A stretch of 64,000 bases of DNA, taken from Bacteroidota bacterium. GTDB taxonomy: Bacteria; Bacteroidota; Ignavibacteria; OLB7. The notes beneath the pieces were generated by a model. That model saw only the letters and a program-made list of their open reading frames with translations. It had not been told where the DNA came from and ran no database searches. Position 1 is the first letter of the stretch, and every line of letters starts with the position of its first letter. Below are positions 27,439-36,790 of this stretch, one piece after another. The stretch spans positions 28,901 through 92,900 of the forward strand of contig JAFDZV010000019.1 of the NCBI GenBank assembly GCA_018266795.1, in the 5' to 3' direction. The position numbers and the translations under genes are program-made.

Positions 27439-28275
27439 GTGGGCAGGCACCAAGAGAACATCGACCAGGACAAACAGGTTCAGCAACAGTTGATCGCGAG
27501 CGGCGGGCTGCCGCGTCATGTGGCGATCATCATGGACGGCAACGGACGCTGGGCAAAGGAACGCGGATACCCGCGCGTTGCAGGGCATCGTGAAGGCGTA
27601 AACTCTGTGCGCGACATCGTGCGCGCATCGGCCCAGTTGGACATTCCGTATCTGACGCTCTACGCATTCTCAACGGAGAACTGGAAGCGGCCGCACAACG
27701 AAGTGTCCGTGCTGATGAACATCCTGATGCGGTTCCTTCGGGCCGAGATGCAGGAGATGCGGGAGAACAATATCCGCCTGAACGCGGTCGGCAACCTGAA
27801 CTCTCTTCCGAAGCCGGTGCAGAAGCAGTTGCACAGCAGCATGGAGGAGCTTTCCGGCAACACGGGGCTCACACTCACACTCGCGCTGAGCTACAGCGGT
27901 CGCTGGGATCTGTTGCGTGCGGTGCAGACGCTCGCGCTCGATGTTCGCGGCGGCAAGCTCTCCCCGGAAGACATTACCGAGGAATTGTTCCGTACGTACC
28001 TGACCACGAGCGATCTCCCGGATCCCGACCTGATGATCCGCACCAGCGGTGAGCTCAGGCTGAGCAACTTCCTCCTCTGGGAGATGGCCTATTCCGAAAT
28101 TCATATTGCGTCGGTCTACTGGCCCGATTTCCGGCGGCCGCATCTTTACGAAGCACTTACCGATTACCTGCAGCGCGAACGTCGTTTCGGAAAGACGAGC
28201 GAGCAACTCGACGGGGAAGAAGTCCCTGCGAGAACCTACGTCCAGAAGATCATCGATGCCTTCACCCGACAATAG
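27439..28275 (+). CDS. uppS: Isoprenyl transferase (undecaprenyl diphosphate synthase)
   Basis: A cis-prenyltransferase of about 278 residues that makes the undecaprenyl carrier for peptidoglycan and O-antigen. It has HVAIIMDGNGRWAKERGYPR with the catalytic Asp, TLYAFSTENWKRP, and the C-terminal DPDLMIRTSGELRLSNFLLW with the substrate-binding Arg-Ser pair. The first in-frame codon downstream of the promoter element that gives a sensible length is GTG at 27439. The open frame begins with TTG at 27337, inside the promoter, and is rejected. TTG at 27490 is another option. It is the first gene of the envelope cluster, and bamA overlaps or follows it. Confidence 0.92.
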   Translation: MGRHQENIDQDKQVQQQLIASGGLPRHVAIIMDGNGRWAKERGYPRVAGHREGVNSVRDIVRASAQLDIPYLTLYAFSTENWKRPHNEVSVLMNILMRFLRAEMQEMRENNIRLNAVGNLNSLPKPVQKQLHSSMEELSGNTGLTLTLALSYSGRWDLLRAVQTLALDVRGGKLSPEDITEELFRTYLTTSDLPDPDLMIRTSGELRLSNFLLWEMAYSEIHIASVYWPDFRRPHLYEALTDYLQRERRFGKTSEQLDGEEVPARTYVQKIIDAFTRQ

Positions 28276-30652
28276 ATCGCCCCGACATCCCTTCATGAGC
28301 CTGGCGCTTGCCGGCTCGTTGCTTCTTCTTGCCGCCGCTTCCATGCTGCGTGCGCAGGAGGCTCCGCCGGCCGATGCACCTCCCAGGCGCATTCGTGATA
28401 TTCGTGTAGAGGGTGTACAGACCTCCTCTCCGTCGGCAGTCATCACCATTTCCGGTCTGCGGATCGGTGACATGGTGACCTCCACCACCGACGCCTTCGC
28501 CAAGGCCATTCGTAACCTTGTGGACCGGCGCCTCTTCAGCGATGTGCGCGTCTACGCGGAGAATGTCACCGCCACCGATCTGGTGGTGGTGATCACCGTG
28601 AAGGAATATCAGCGCGTGGGCGCCGTGCGGTTCGCCGGCAACGAGGATCAGAGCGACAAGGATCTCACCGATCTGCTTACGATCCGCCCGGGCGATATCG
28701 CCGTGCCGTACGAGATGGATCGCACACGCGCGAAGATCCGGAAGAAGTATTCCGACGAGGGATATCTCTTCACCAAGGTGAACGTGACGCAGTCCCCGTC
28801 TGCCGATACCGGGCGTGTGGATCTGCTCTTCACCATCGAGGAGGGGCCGGAGGTGCGCATCGGCTCGATCACCTTCGAAGGGAACAGCGCCATCTCCGAA
28901 TCGGACCTGCGCGGCTCGATGGACAAGATCAAGGAGAAGTCCTGGTGGCAGTTCTGGCGCTCCTCGAAGTTCGATCGCACGCAGTTGAAGGACGACGAGA
29001 AGAAGATCGTTGCCTACTATCATGCGCGCGGGTATATCGATGCGGATGTGGTGCGCGATTCAATCGGCATCAACCCTTCTACCGGCCATGCCGATGTGCA
29101 TATCGTGGTGACCGAGGGGCACAAGGTTTACCTGCGTAACCTTACGATCGCAGGCAACAGCGTCTACTCCGACGAGCAGATCCGGCGGCGCCTCGACGTG
29201 GAACCGGGCGGGCCGTACAATCAGGTCCAGCTCGAGAGCAACCTGAAGGGGAACGAGGAGCAGACCGACGTACGCTCGCTCTACCTGGACAACGGCTATC
29301 TCACGTTCGATGCGCGGATGGATGAGAAACGGGTAGGGGCGGACTCCGTGGACGTGGTGGTCCGGATGCAGGAAGGGGGACAGTCCACCATCCGCTACGT
29401 GTCGATTGCCGGCAACACGAAGACGCGCGACAAGGTGATCCGGCGCGAGCTCTACACGCGGCCCGGCGACACCTTCTCGAAGGCGGCGGTGATTCGTTCG
29501 CTCCGCAATCTTGCCAACCTGAACTATTTCAACCCGGAGCGCCTGCAGCCTGATGTGCAGCCGGTGGATGCCACGTCGGTCGATATCACGTATCAGGTGG
29601 AGGAGCGCCCCAGCGACACGTTCAACGCCTCGCTCGGCCTCAGCTCGCAGGGGCTTACCGGCATGCTCGGCGTGTCGTTCAACAACTTCTCGATCCTCGA
29701 GCCGCTCAACGGCGGCAGCGGCCAGGTGCTGAACTTCAACTGGGAGTTCGGCAGCTTCGTCAATACACTGCTTCTCGGCTTCACGGAGCCGTGGCTGTTC
29801 GACGATCCCACATCGCTCGGCGCCAGCATCTCGCTGCAGACGCGCAGCTACGATCCCGGAAACGGAAGCCCCGGTTTTCAGCTGCGGCAGGTTGGCGGCG
29901 GCATCAACATCGGTCGCCGTCTTTCGTGGCCTGATGATTATTTCCGAGTCGACGCCGGGATCAATCTGCGGAGCAACAAGTTGGAAGGGGATCAGTCGCT
30001 GGATCCGTACTACCGGAACGGCACGGAGTTCTCGCTCACGCTCTCGCTCTCGCGTGCCAGCATCGACAACCCGATCTTCCCGACGATGGGATCGCGATTC
30101 TCCTTCGTGAACACCATTGCCGGGCTCGGCGATGCCAAGTACACGAAGCACGAATTGAAGTTCGATTTCTTCTCGCCGCTTGCCCAGCTGTCCGAGTCCA
30201 ATCCGCTGGTACTCTATATCGGCAACGAGTACGGGTACCTGAACGATTACGGTCCGATCGAGGGGATTCCCCCGTCGGCATTCTACTCGATGGGCGGCAC
30301 CGGCATCGGCGGCTTCAACACGACGCCGCTGCGCGGGTACAAGGATCAGTCCATCGGCCCGGTCTCCAGTGTCCCCATCGGCAAGCTCTATACGAAGATC
30401 ACGAGTGAGCTGCGGTTCGGAATCGCCGTGAACCCGATCCCGATCTATGCGCTCGCCTTTGCGGAGGCCGGTAACGTCTGGAACAACTTCAGGGAGGTCG
30501 ATCCGTTCGATCTGAAACGTTCGATGGGCCTTGGCATACGTCTCACGATTCCCGGCGTCGGGCTTCTCGGCTTCGATTACGGGTACGGCTTCGACCTGGA
30601 CAACCTCGGCGAGAAGGGGGGATGGCAGTTCCACTTCCAGTTCGGCAGATGA
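28256..30652 (+). CDS. bamA: Outer membrane assembly factor BamA
   Basis: A 798-residue Omp85 protein that folds and inserts beta-barrel proteins into the outer membrane. A signal peptide (MSLALAGSLLLLAAASMLRA) is followed by about five POTRA repeats (about residues 45-420). Examples are FAGNEDQSDKDLTDLL, FEGNSAISESDLR, IAGNSVYSDEQIRRRL and IAGNTKTRDKVIRREL. The barrel covers the C-terminal 370 residues, with a PLRGYKDQSIGP stretch like the conserved Omp85 loop motif. It ends near FHFQFGR. ATG 28256 overlaps the end of uppS by 20 nt; ATG 28295 just after the uppS stop is an equally good start and still leaves a full signal peptide. Confidence 0.93.
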   Translation: MPSPDNRSPRHPFMSLALAGSLLLLAAASMLRAQEAPPADAPPRRIRDIRVEGVQTSSPSAVITISGLRIGDMVTSTTDAFAKAIRNLVDRRLFSDVRVYAENVTATDLVVVITVKEYQRVGAVRFAGNEDQSDKDLTDLLTIRPGDIAVPYEMDRTRAKIRKKYSDEGYLFTKVNVTQSPSADTGRVDLLFTIEEGPEVRIGSITFEGNSAISESDLRGSMDKIKEKSWWQFWRSSKFDRTQLKDDEKKIVAYYHARGYIDADVVRDSIGINPSTGHADVHIVVTEGHKVYLRNLTIAGNSVYSDEQIRRRLDVEPGGPYNQVQLESNLKGNEEQTDVRSLYLDNGYLTFDARMDEKRVGADSVDVVVRMQEGGQSTIRYVSIAGNTKTRDKVIRRELYTRPGDTFSKAAVIRSLRNLANLNYFNPERLQPDVQPVDATSVDITYQVEERPSDTFNASLGLSSQGLTGMLGVSFNNFSILEPLNGGSGQVLNFNWEFGSFVNTLLLGFTEPWLFDDPTSLGASISLQTRSYDPGNGSPGFQLRQVGGGINIGRRLSWPDDYFRVDAGINLRSNKLEGDQSLDPYYRNGTEFSLTLSLSRASIDNPIFPTMGSRFSFVNTIAGLGDAKYTKHELKFDFFSPLAQLSESNPLVLYIGNEYGYLNDYGPIEGIPPSAFYSMGGTGIGGFNTTPLRGYKDQSIGPVSSVPIGKLYTKITSELRFGIAVNPIPIYALAFAEAGNVWNNFREVDPFDLKRSMGLGIRLTIPGVGLLGFDYGYGFDLDNLGEKGGWQFHFQFGR

Positions 30653-30800
30653 TGCCGCACTTCGTGGTTCCGGTCACGTGCCGATAGATCAAGATTGCAA
30701 ACAATGTCGATGGCATCCGCCCGGCCCGTCAGGGCGGCGGCAGGGTGCCGATCGCGACATCGCCGGATATCCGAAACACGTAAGGAAACTATTCAACGAC

Positions 30801-31331
30801 ATGTCTCTTCACACCAGAACACTGATCCGTCTTACAACGCTTCTTCTCGCCGTATTTGCCGGTGTGGTCTCCGCTCAGGCTCAGATCAAGTTCGGCGTCG
30901 TCAACAGCGACAAGATCGTCTCGCAGCTTCCGGAGCTGAAGGACATCGAAGCCAAGCTGCAGCAGCTTCAGTCGTCGTACACCGATACGCTGAAGGCCAT
31001 GGAGACCAACTATCGTGCGCGGCTGGAGTCGTATCAGAAGCAGCAGACGATGCTCACACCTGATGCGAAGGCGAAGGAGGAGGATGCGTTGCGCGGAATG
31101 GAACAACAGTACGCACAGTACCGCGATGACCGGCTTGGCCAGCAGGGTGCGCTTGCGCGCTATCAGGCACAGCTGATGCAGCCGGTTCGCGACAAGGTTC
31201 GTTCCGCCATCGAAAAGGTTGCCAAGGACGAGAAGTTGTCGGCGGTGCTCGAGGAGGGAGCCTTCCTCTACGTCGATTCCAAGCTCGACATTACGTTCAA
31301 AGTACTGGACTATCTCAAGCGTGGTAATTAA
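30801..31331 (+). CDS. OmpH/Skp family periplasmic chaperone (first copy)
   Basis: A 176-residue protein with a signal peptide (residues 1-28, ending VVSAQAQ). The mature part begins IKFGVVNSDKIVSQLPELKD, the OmpH/Skp beginning. A long coiled coil follows (about 45-140, rich in Gln, Glu and Lys), then the closing strands DEKLSAVLEEGAFLYVDSKL. Skp holds unfolded outer-membrane proteins in the periplasm and hands them to BamA. It sits 148 bp after bamA, and a second copy overlaps its end. Length fits (about 165-180). Confidence 0.92.
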   Translation: MSLHTRTLIRLTTLLLAVFAGVVSAQAQIKFGVVNSDKIVSQLPELKDIEAKLQQLQSSYTDTLKAMETNYRARLESYQKQQTMLTPDAKAKEEDALRGMEQQYAQYRDDRLGQQGALARYQAQLMQPVRDKVRSAIEKVAKDEKLSAVLEEGAFLYVDSKLDITFKVLDYLKRGN

Positions 31332-32034
31332 GCGAACATATCTGTGGGCCGTGTTGTCTGCTGCATTGTTGCTGCAGTACCCTGCCCATGCGCAGAAGAT
31401 CGCCTACGTGGCTACCGAGGCGATCATGGACAAGCTTCCGGATGCAAAGAATGCGCGCGCCAAGCTCTCCGAACTGCAGCTTGGATGGATGCGCGATATT
31501 CAGCGGCAGGAACAGGAGATCTCGAAGCTCAAGGTGGACATCGAATCCAACCGCCTCCTCTGGAGCGTCCAGGAAAAGCGCGATGCCGACGCCAAGCTGG
31601 CCGATCTGGAGGCCAAGCTTGCTGCGTTCCGTGCCGCCAAGTTCGGACCGCAGCAGGAATACGAGAAGCAGCAGACCGAGCTGATGGGGCCGGTGGTGGA
31701 GAAGGTTGCCAAGGCGATCGAGGACGAGGCCAAGGCCCAGAAGTTCGACTACGTGTTCGACAAGAGCAGCCGTGCAATGTCCATGCTCTATGCCAACCCG
31801 GCCAACGATATCACCTGGGCCGTGCTGAAGCGCCTCGGCGTGGAGCCGGAGGCTGCGCCTCCCGGAGGCCCGGCGGCGCATGCAGAAGGGGACGCCAAGA
31901 GCGAGCAGGATGCGCGCAAGAACAGGGGGGCGAGGCGGGATATTCCCACTCCTCCGCTTCCTACCGATAAGCCGATCGATCCGAACAAGCTTCCAACGGG
32001 TACGCCCAGCGGAGGTGGAAACGGTAATCCCTAG
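31321..32034 (+). CDS. OmpH/Skp family periplasmic chaperone (second copy, with C-terminal tail)
   Basis: A 237-residue Skp-like protein. A signal peptide ends QYPAHAQ, and the mature part begins KIAYVATEAIMDKLPDAKNA. A long charged coiled coil (about 50-140) is followed by AKAQKFDYVFDKSSRAMSML. Unlike the first copy, it has a Pro/Gly-rich disordered tail of about 60 residues. The GTG at 31321 overlaps the end of the first copy by 11 nt and gives a complete signal peptide; no ATG is suitably placed. Paired divergent ompH genes after bamA are common in the FCB group and suggest a mixed chaperone complex. Confidence 0.88.
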   Translation: MVIKRTYLWAVLSAALLLQYPAHAQKIAYVATEAIMDKLPDAKNARAKLSELQLGWMRDIQRQEQEISKLKVDIESNRLLWSVQEKRDADAKLADLEAKLAAFRAAKFGPQQEYEKQQTELMGPVVEKVAKAIEDEAKAQKFDYVFDKSSRAMSMLYANPANDITWAVLKRLGVEPEAAPPGGPAAHAEGDAKSEQDARKNRGARRDIPTPPLPTDKPIDPNKLPTGTPSGGGNGNP

Positions 32035-32066
32035 CTCATTTTCAATCGCAATTGCACGTGCAACAG

Positions 32067-33119
32067 ATGCAGGCAGCGGAGATAGCGAAGTTGGTGGGAG
32101 GGGACGTTTTGGGCGATCCCTCCCGTGTGATTTCGGGCGTTCGAAAGATCGAGGAGGCCGGTGAAGGAGATATTTCTTTCATCGCGAATCCAAAGTATCT
32201 GCGATTTCACGACGGAACTCAGGCTTCGGCGCTTCTGGTGAACCGCGAGTTTGAAACTACGCGTAAAGATTTGGTCTATATCAAGACCGATGATCCGTAC
32301 CTTGCATTCCTGCTCGTGCTCCGGACCTTCATGCCGCCGGCGATTCGTCCGGAGCCGGGTGTGCATCCCACGGCTGTGATTGCATCGGATGTGGTGCTGG
32401 GAGCGAATGTCTCCATCGGACCCCACGTTGTTGTCGGTGCCCGTTCCGTGATTGGAGATGGCGTGGTGATCCAGTCCAATACGGTCCTTGGTGAGGACGT
32501 CATGGTTGGGCGCGACACCGTGATCTTCCCGAACGTGACGCTCTATCACCAGACGCGCGTCGGTGAACGGGTGACAATCCATGCCGGCGCGGTGATCGGA
32601 GCCGATGGGTTCGGTTTCCTTCCGCGAGGAACATCCGAGGGGTGGGAGAAGATTCCGCAGACCGGGATCGTGGTGGTTGAGGATGACGTGGAGATCGGCG
32701 CGAATGTCACCATCGACCGTGCGACGCTTGGTGAAACGCGCATCGAACAGGGGGTGAAGCTGGACAACCTTGTTCACATTGCGCACAATGTTGTGCTCGG
32801 CAGGCATACCGTGATAGCGGCCCAGGCCGGCATCTCCGGCAGCGCTCGCATCGGCGAGCGGAACATGATTGCCGGGCAGGTTGGAATCGTGGGGCATATC
32901 GATACGGTTCCCGATGTGATCATCGAGGCGCAGTCCGGAGTGAGCAAGTCCATCCGCAAGGCCGGCCGCTACTTCGGGCATCCGGTGAAGGAGCATGCGC
33001 AGGCGCTCCGCCAGGAAGGAGCGTTGCGACAGCTACCGGATCTTCTGCGCGACATCCGCGACATGCAGCGGCGGATCGCGCAGCTCGAGGCTGCGCTCGG
33101 CGTGGATGCGAAGGAGTAG
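32067..33119 (+). CDS. lpxD: UDP-3-O-acylglucosamine N-acyltransferase LpxD
   Basis: A 350-residue enzyme that adds the second acyl chain in lipid A synthesis. An N-terminal uridine-binding domain (ISGVRKIEEAGEGDISFIAN) is followed by a left-handed beta-helix of hexapeptide repeats, for example IGPHVVVGARSVIGDG. The catalytic HIAHNV segment is in NLVHIAHNVVLG. A C-terminal helix ends RDMQRRIAQLEAALG, the acyl-carrier-protein-binding part. The frame is open from a TTG at 32052. ATG at 32067, or GTG at 32058, fits the family start. It is 32 bp after the second ompH gene. Confidence 0.95.
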   Translation: MQAAEIAKLVGGDVLGDPSRVISGVRKIEEAGEGDISFIANPKYLRFHDGTQASALLVNREFETTRKDLVYIKTDDPYLAFLLVLRTFMPPAIRPEPGVHPTAVIASDVVLGANVSIGPHVVVGARSVIGDGVVIQSNTVLGEDVMVGRDTVIFPNVTLYHQTRVGERVTIHAGAVIGADGFGFLPRGTSEGWEKIPQTGIVVVEDDVEIGANVTIDRATLGETRIEQGVKLDNLVHIAHNVVLGRHTVIAAQAGISGSARIGERNMIAGQVGIVGHIDTVPDVIIEAQSGVSKSIRKAGRYFGHPVKEHAQALRQEGALRQLPDLLRDIRDMQRRIAQLEAALGVDAKE

Positions 33120-33190
33120 CTGCGTCGTGCATTTGAAAGCTCTCTAGTACGATGTTGCCTTTGCTGTGGCACAACGTACTTCTCCAGAAC

Positions 33191-33220
33191 GCGGGCGTTT
33201 CGATTTATCGGAACGCCCGC
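33191..33220 (+). terminator. Hairpin terminator after lpxD
   Basis: GCGGGCGTTTC and GGAACGCCCGC form an 11-bp stem with one G-T pair and an 8-nt loop, followed by TGTTGTTGG. It lies 71 bp after the lpxD stop and 210 bp before lpxC-fabZ. It would separate the bamA-lpxD transcript from the lpxC-fabZ transcript. Confidence 0.65.
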
Positions 33221-33317
33221 TGTTGTTGGTGCCGGTCAGGAATCGGCCGCTCCAGTGTCAGGTTATGGCGAATGGTAAACGCGAAATGGCGTGGGCCGCT
33301 ACGTCGCACGGAAAGAT

Positions 33318-33325
33318 TACTTTTG
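33318..33325 (+). promoter_or_regulatory. TAnnTTTG promoter element before lpxC-fabZ
   Basis: TACTTTTG matches the TAnnTTTG element and lies about 110 bp before the start codon, downstream of the hairpin at 33191-33220. It gives lpxC, the committed step, its own transcription start. The 313-bp gap holds no other gene. Confidence 0.45.
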
Positions 33326-33432
33326 CAACGCATTACGTTCAGACGCGTATGGAACCAACAGTGCATTCGCGTCTCTATACGTCCGGTTGCGCCGCCACAG
33401 GGTGCACCGCTCCTGCCAGCTCTTTCTGTCCT

Positions 33433-34836
33433 ATGCGCCAACAGCAGCGAACCATCAGCCGACCCGCATCGTTCTCCGGCATTGGTCTTCACACCGGCAA
33501 TCTCTCTACCATCACGTTCAATCCAGCTCCGGAGGGGTATGGCCTTCGCTTCGTACGCACCGATCTCGATGGCTCGCCGGAGATTCCCGCCAACGTCGAT
33601 CTGGTAACGGATATATCGCGCGGCACCACGTTGACTGCGGGCGCCGCCGACGTGCATACGGTTGAGCACGTGCTTGCGGCGCTGGTTGGGCTCGAGATCG
33701 ACAATTGCCGCATAGAGCTTACGGCGAACGAGCCTCCCGTTGGTGACGGCAGCGCACTTCCGTACACGCAGGCTCTGCTCGATTCCGGATTCGAAGACCA
33801 ACAGGCGCCGCGCGAGTGTATCGTGATCGACCAGATCGTGGACTTCAAGAACGAGGCGAAGGGTGTGGAGATCGTTGCGCTGCCGCATAGCGACTATCGC
33901 GTTACCGTGATGATCGACTACAAGAATCCCGCGCTCGGCAGCCAGCACTCCGGGATGTTCAACCTGCAGTCCGAGTTCGCAACGGAGTTTGCGCCGGCCC
34001 GCACGTTCTGCTTCCTTACGGAGGTGGAGATGCTGCGCAGCGAGGGGCTGATCAAGGGGGGGAATCTGGACAACGCGATCGTGATCGTGGACAAGGACGT
34101 GGATGACGAACAGATGAAGGAGTTGAGCCGCCGTCTCGGTATCGAGGGCTCCGTAGTGCTCGGCTCCACCGGTATCCTGAACAACGGGACCATGCGTTTC
34201 CCGAACGAGCCGGCGCGCCATAAGCTGCTGGACATGCTCGGCGATCTTGCCCTGGTCGGGGCACCGCTTCAGATGCAGATCCTTGCGGCTCGTCCGGGAC
34301 ATGCGAGCAACATCGAGTTCGCGCGCAAGATCAAGAAGCTCGCCGGCCAGAAGAAGCTCTACAGGAAGCTCAGCGCGAAGGCAGCTGCGGCCACGGTGGA
34401 TATCAACGCCATCATGAAAGTGCTGCCGCACCGCTACCCGTTCCTGCTCGTCGATCGCGTTCTCGAGATCGATACGGAGAGCGGGCGGATCGTTGCACTG
34501 AAGAATGTCACGATGAACGAGCCCTTCTTCAGCGGACATTTTCCGGGGCAGCCGGTGATGCCCGGCGTGCTGATCTTCGAGGCGATGGCGCAGAGCGGCG
34601 GCATGCTGTTGATGAATCACATCTCTGCCGACGGCTCCAAGCTGGCCTACTTCATGGGGATCAAGGAGGGCAAGTTCCGCAAGCCGGTAATCCCCGGCGA
34701 CCAGCTTCGCTTCGAGGTCGAGCTTCGCTCGAAGCGCTTCAACACTTTTACCCTGTACGGCCGTGCCCTCGTCGATGGCGTTCTGGTAGCCGAGGCGGAG
34801 TTCAGCGTGGCATTGGTGGATCGTCAAGCCTCATGA
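33433..34836 (+). CDS. lpxC-fabZ: Bifunctional LpxC deacetylase / FabZ dehydratase fusion
   Basis: A 467-residue fusion. Residues 1-310 are LpxC, the zinc deacetylase committing to lipid [21 protein letters not shown], zinc-binding [10 protein letters not shown] (His75, His79), and [18 protein letters not shown]. Residues 320-467 are FabZ, the hydroxyacyl-ACP dehydratase of fatty acid synthesis: [18 protein letters not shown] with active-site His333, and [20 protein letters not shown] with the second catalytic residue. Fusion of these two is a known marker of Bacteroidota, Chlorobiota and relatives. ATG at 33433 starts the LpxC domain; the upstream in-frame 89 codons are non-homologous. The stop overlaps the lpxA start (ATGA). 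Confidence 0.96.
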   Translation: MRQQQRTISRPASFSGIGLHTGNLSTITFNPAPEGYGLRFVRTDLDGSPEIPANVDLVTDISRGTTLTAGAADVHTVEHVLAALVGLEIDNCRIELTANEPPVGDGSALPYTQALLDSGFEDQQAPRECIVIDQIVDFKNEAKGVEIVALPHSDYRVTVMIDYKNPALGSQHSGMFNLQSEFATEFAPARTFCFLTEVEMLRSEGLIKGGNLDNAIVIVDKDVDDEQMKELSRRLGIEGSVVLGSTGILNNGTMRFPNEPARHKLLDMLGDLALVGAPLQMQILAARPGHASNIEFARKIKKLAGQKKLYRKLSAKAAAATVDINAIMKVLPHRYPFLLVDRVLEIDTESGRIVALKNVTMNEPFFSGHFPGQPVMPGVLIFEAMAQSGGMLLMNHISADGSKLAYFMGIKEGKFRKPVIPGDQLRFEVELRSKRFNTFTLYGRALVDGVLVAEAEFSVALVDRQAS

Positions 34837-35642
34837 TCATTCAGAACCTGGAGAACGTGGAATCCGTGATCAGCCCTCTCGCATCTGTCCATCCTGATGC
34901 TGTAATCGGTGAAGGTGTCCGTATCGATCCGTTCGCCGTCATCGAGGCGGACGTCGTCATCGGCAACGGCGTTCACATTCAGCCGCATGTTCACCTTTGC
35001 CCGGGCGCGCGCATCGGCAACGAGTGCGTGATCTTCACGGGCGCCTCCATCGGCGCCGTGCCGCAGGATCTGAAGTTCGGCGGTGAGAATACTCTTGCGA
35101 TCATCGGCGATCGTACCATGGTGCGTGAATATGTCACCGTGCACCGCGGCACCCTGGCGCGCAGACGCACCGTTGTGGGAAGCGACTGTCTGTTGATGGC
35201 CTACACGCATGTTGCTCACGACTGCATCGTCGGGGACCACGTGATACTTGCCAACGCGGTGCAGCTGGGCGGGCATGTGGAGGTGGATGACTGGGCCATC
35301 ATCGGCGGCCTTACCGGTGTGCACCAGTTTGAACGCGTGGGCAAGCATGCGATGGTTGGAGCCGGCTTTCGAGTGATGAAGGATGTGCCGCCGTTCGCTC
35401 TTGCGGGGAGCCAGCCGCTTGCCTTCACCGGCATCAACTCCATCGGGCTGCGCCGTCGCGGGTTCAGCGAGGAGACGATCAAGACGATCGACGATGTATA
35501 TCGCCTGATCTATCAATCCGGCTACAACATCGGCGACGGCACCGCGAAGGCCGGTGAGGCCTTCAGCCATTGTGAGGAGGCCCGCGACATCATCGAATTC
35601 ATTCGCACAAGCAAGCGGGGCATCATCCCCACCGCGCGCTGA
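34833..35642 (+). CDS. lpxA: Acyl-ACP-UDP-N-acetylglucosamine O-acyltransferase LpxA
   Basis: A 269-residue enzyme for the first step of lipid A synthesis. Hexapeptide repeats fill residues 12-190 (ASVHPDAVIGEGVRIDPF, ADVVIGNGVHIQPHV, VVGSDCLLMAYTHVAHDC). The catalytic His lies in THVAHD. GENTLAIIGDRTMVREYVTV and the C-terminal helical domain with LRRRGFSEETIKTI are typical. Length fits (about 262). The ATG overlaps the lpxC-fabZ stop as ATGA, so the two are translationally coupled and balanced. Confidence 0.96.
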   Translation: MIIQNLENVESVISPLASVHPDAVIGEGVRIDPFAVIEADVVIGNGVHIQPHVHLCPGARIGNECVIFTGASIGAVPQDLKFGGENTLAIIGDRTMVREYVTVHRGTLARRRTVVGSDCLLMAYTHVAHDCIVGDHVILANAVQLGGHVEVDDWAIIGGLTGVHQFERVGKHAMVGAGFRVMKDVPPFALAGSQPLAFTGINSIGLRRRGFSEETIKTIDDVYRLIYQSGYNIGDGTAKAGEAFSHCEEARDIIEFIRTSKRGIIPTAR

Positions 35643-35677
35643 GCATCTCCACGCGACGAGACGGCAGGCCATCGGCA

Positions 35678-36790
35678 ATGGATTATTCCTCTGCGAACAT
35701 TCTCATCATTGCCGGTGAGGCCTCGGGCGACCGGCATGCCGCGCGTCTGGTGGCGAGGATGCACGCGAAGCGTCCCGCGCTGCGCTTCTGGGGGATCGGC
35801 GGCACCATGCTCGCCGGCGAGGGGGTGGAATGTGTGGCGGACGCGGCGCGAATGAATGTGATCGGCTTCATCGAAGTCGTCAAGCACTACCGCTTCTTTC
35901 AATCGGTCTTCAACTCGGTGCTCGCGCTTGCACGCGAACGGCGTCCGGCCCTGGCGATCCTCGTGGATTACCCCGGCTTCAACCTGCGGATGGCGCGCGC
36001 GCTGCATCGTGAAGGAATACGCGTGGTGTACTACATCGCCCCGCAGGCGTGGGCGTGGAAGGAGGGGCGGGTGCGTTCGCTTCGCGAGAATGTGGATGAT
36101 CTGATCGTTGCCTTCCCGTTCGAGGTGGAGTACTTCGGGCGGGGCGGCATCAACGCCCACTTCTTCGGGCATCCGCTTGTGGATCAGTTCGCGGAGCTGA
36201 GTCCGGGAGTAGGCGAAGCCGCCGATGAGCGCTCCGCCATTGCCTACCTTCCCGGCAGCCGGCCGGAGGAGATTGCACGGCACATGCCGGTGCTTCGCGA
36301 CGTGATGCTCCGCATGGGCGATGGCTACCGGCATGTGATCCCGCTCGCCTCCACGATCCGGCGGGAGCTGATCCTGCCATATCTGGAGGGGATCTCGTTC
36401 AGCCTGGTTTCCTCCGCGTACGAGTCGCTTGCCGGCGCCGGTGCGGCGCTGGTGAAGAGCGGCACGTCCACATTGGAGGCCACGTTGCTCGGCGTTCCGT
36501 TCGCGGCGTTCTATCGCACGTCGTGGGGAAGCTATCAGATCGCGCGGCGCCTGATCAAGGTTGCGCACGTTGCGATGCCGAACGTGCTTGCCGGCCGCGG
36601 CATCGTGCGCGAGTTCGTGCAGGACGACATGCAGCCCGGCGCCATGGCGACGGAGCTGCAGCGTCTGCTGAGCGATGCAGCGTACCGGGCAGGTGTTGCC
36701 GAGGGACTCGCCGAGGTAACGCGGATGCTCGGCTCGCCCGGTGCGGCGGAACGGATTGCTTCCTACATCGTGGAGACCTATCTGCAATGA
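35678..36790 (+). CDS. lpxB: Lipid-A-disaccharide synthase LpxB
   Basis: A 370-residue GT19 glycosyltransferase that joins lipid X to UDP-diacylglucosamine. It has NILIIAGEASGDRHAARLV, ALRFWGIGGTMLAGEGVE, ILVDYPGFNLRMARAL, YYIAPQAWAWKEGRV, HFFGHPLVDQF and LVKSGTSTLEATLLGVPFAA. Length is typical (about 380). It is 35 bp after lpxA, and its stop overlaps the next start (ATGA). Confidence 0.96.
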   Translation: MDYSSANILIIAGEASGDRHAARLVARMHAKRPALRFWGIGGTMLAGEGVECVADAARMNVIGFIEVVKHYRFFQSVFNSVLALARERRPALAILVDYPGFNLRMARALHREGIRVVYYIAPQAWAWKEGRVRSLRENVDDLIVAFPFEVEYFGRGGINAHFFGHPLVDQFAELSPGVGEAADERSAIAYLPGSRPEEIARHMPVLRDVMLRMGDGYRHVIPLASTIRRELILPYLEGISFSLVSSAYESLAGAGAALVKSGTSTLEATLLGVPFAAFYRTSWGSYQIARRLIKVAHVAMPNVLAGRGIVREFVQDDMQPGAMATELQRLLSDAAYRAGVAEGLAEVTRMLGSPGAAERIASYIVETYLQ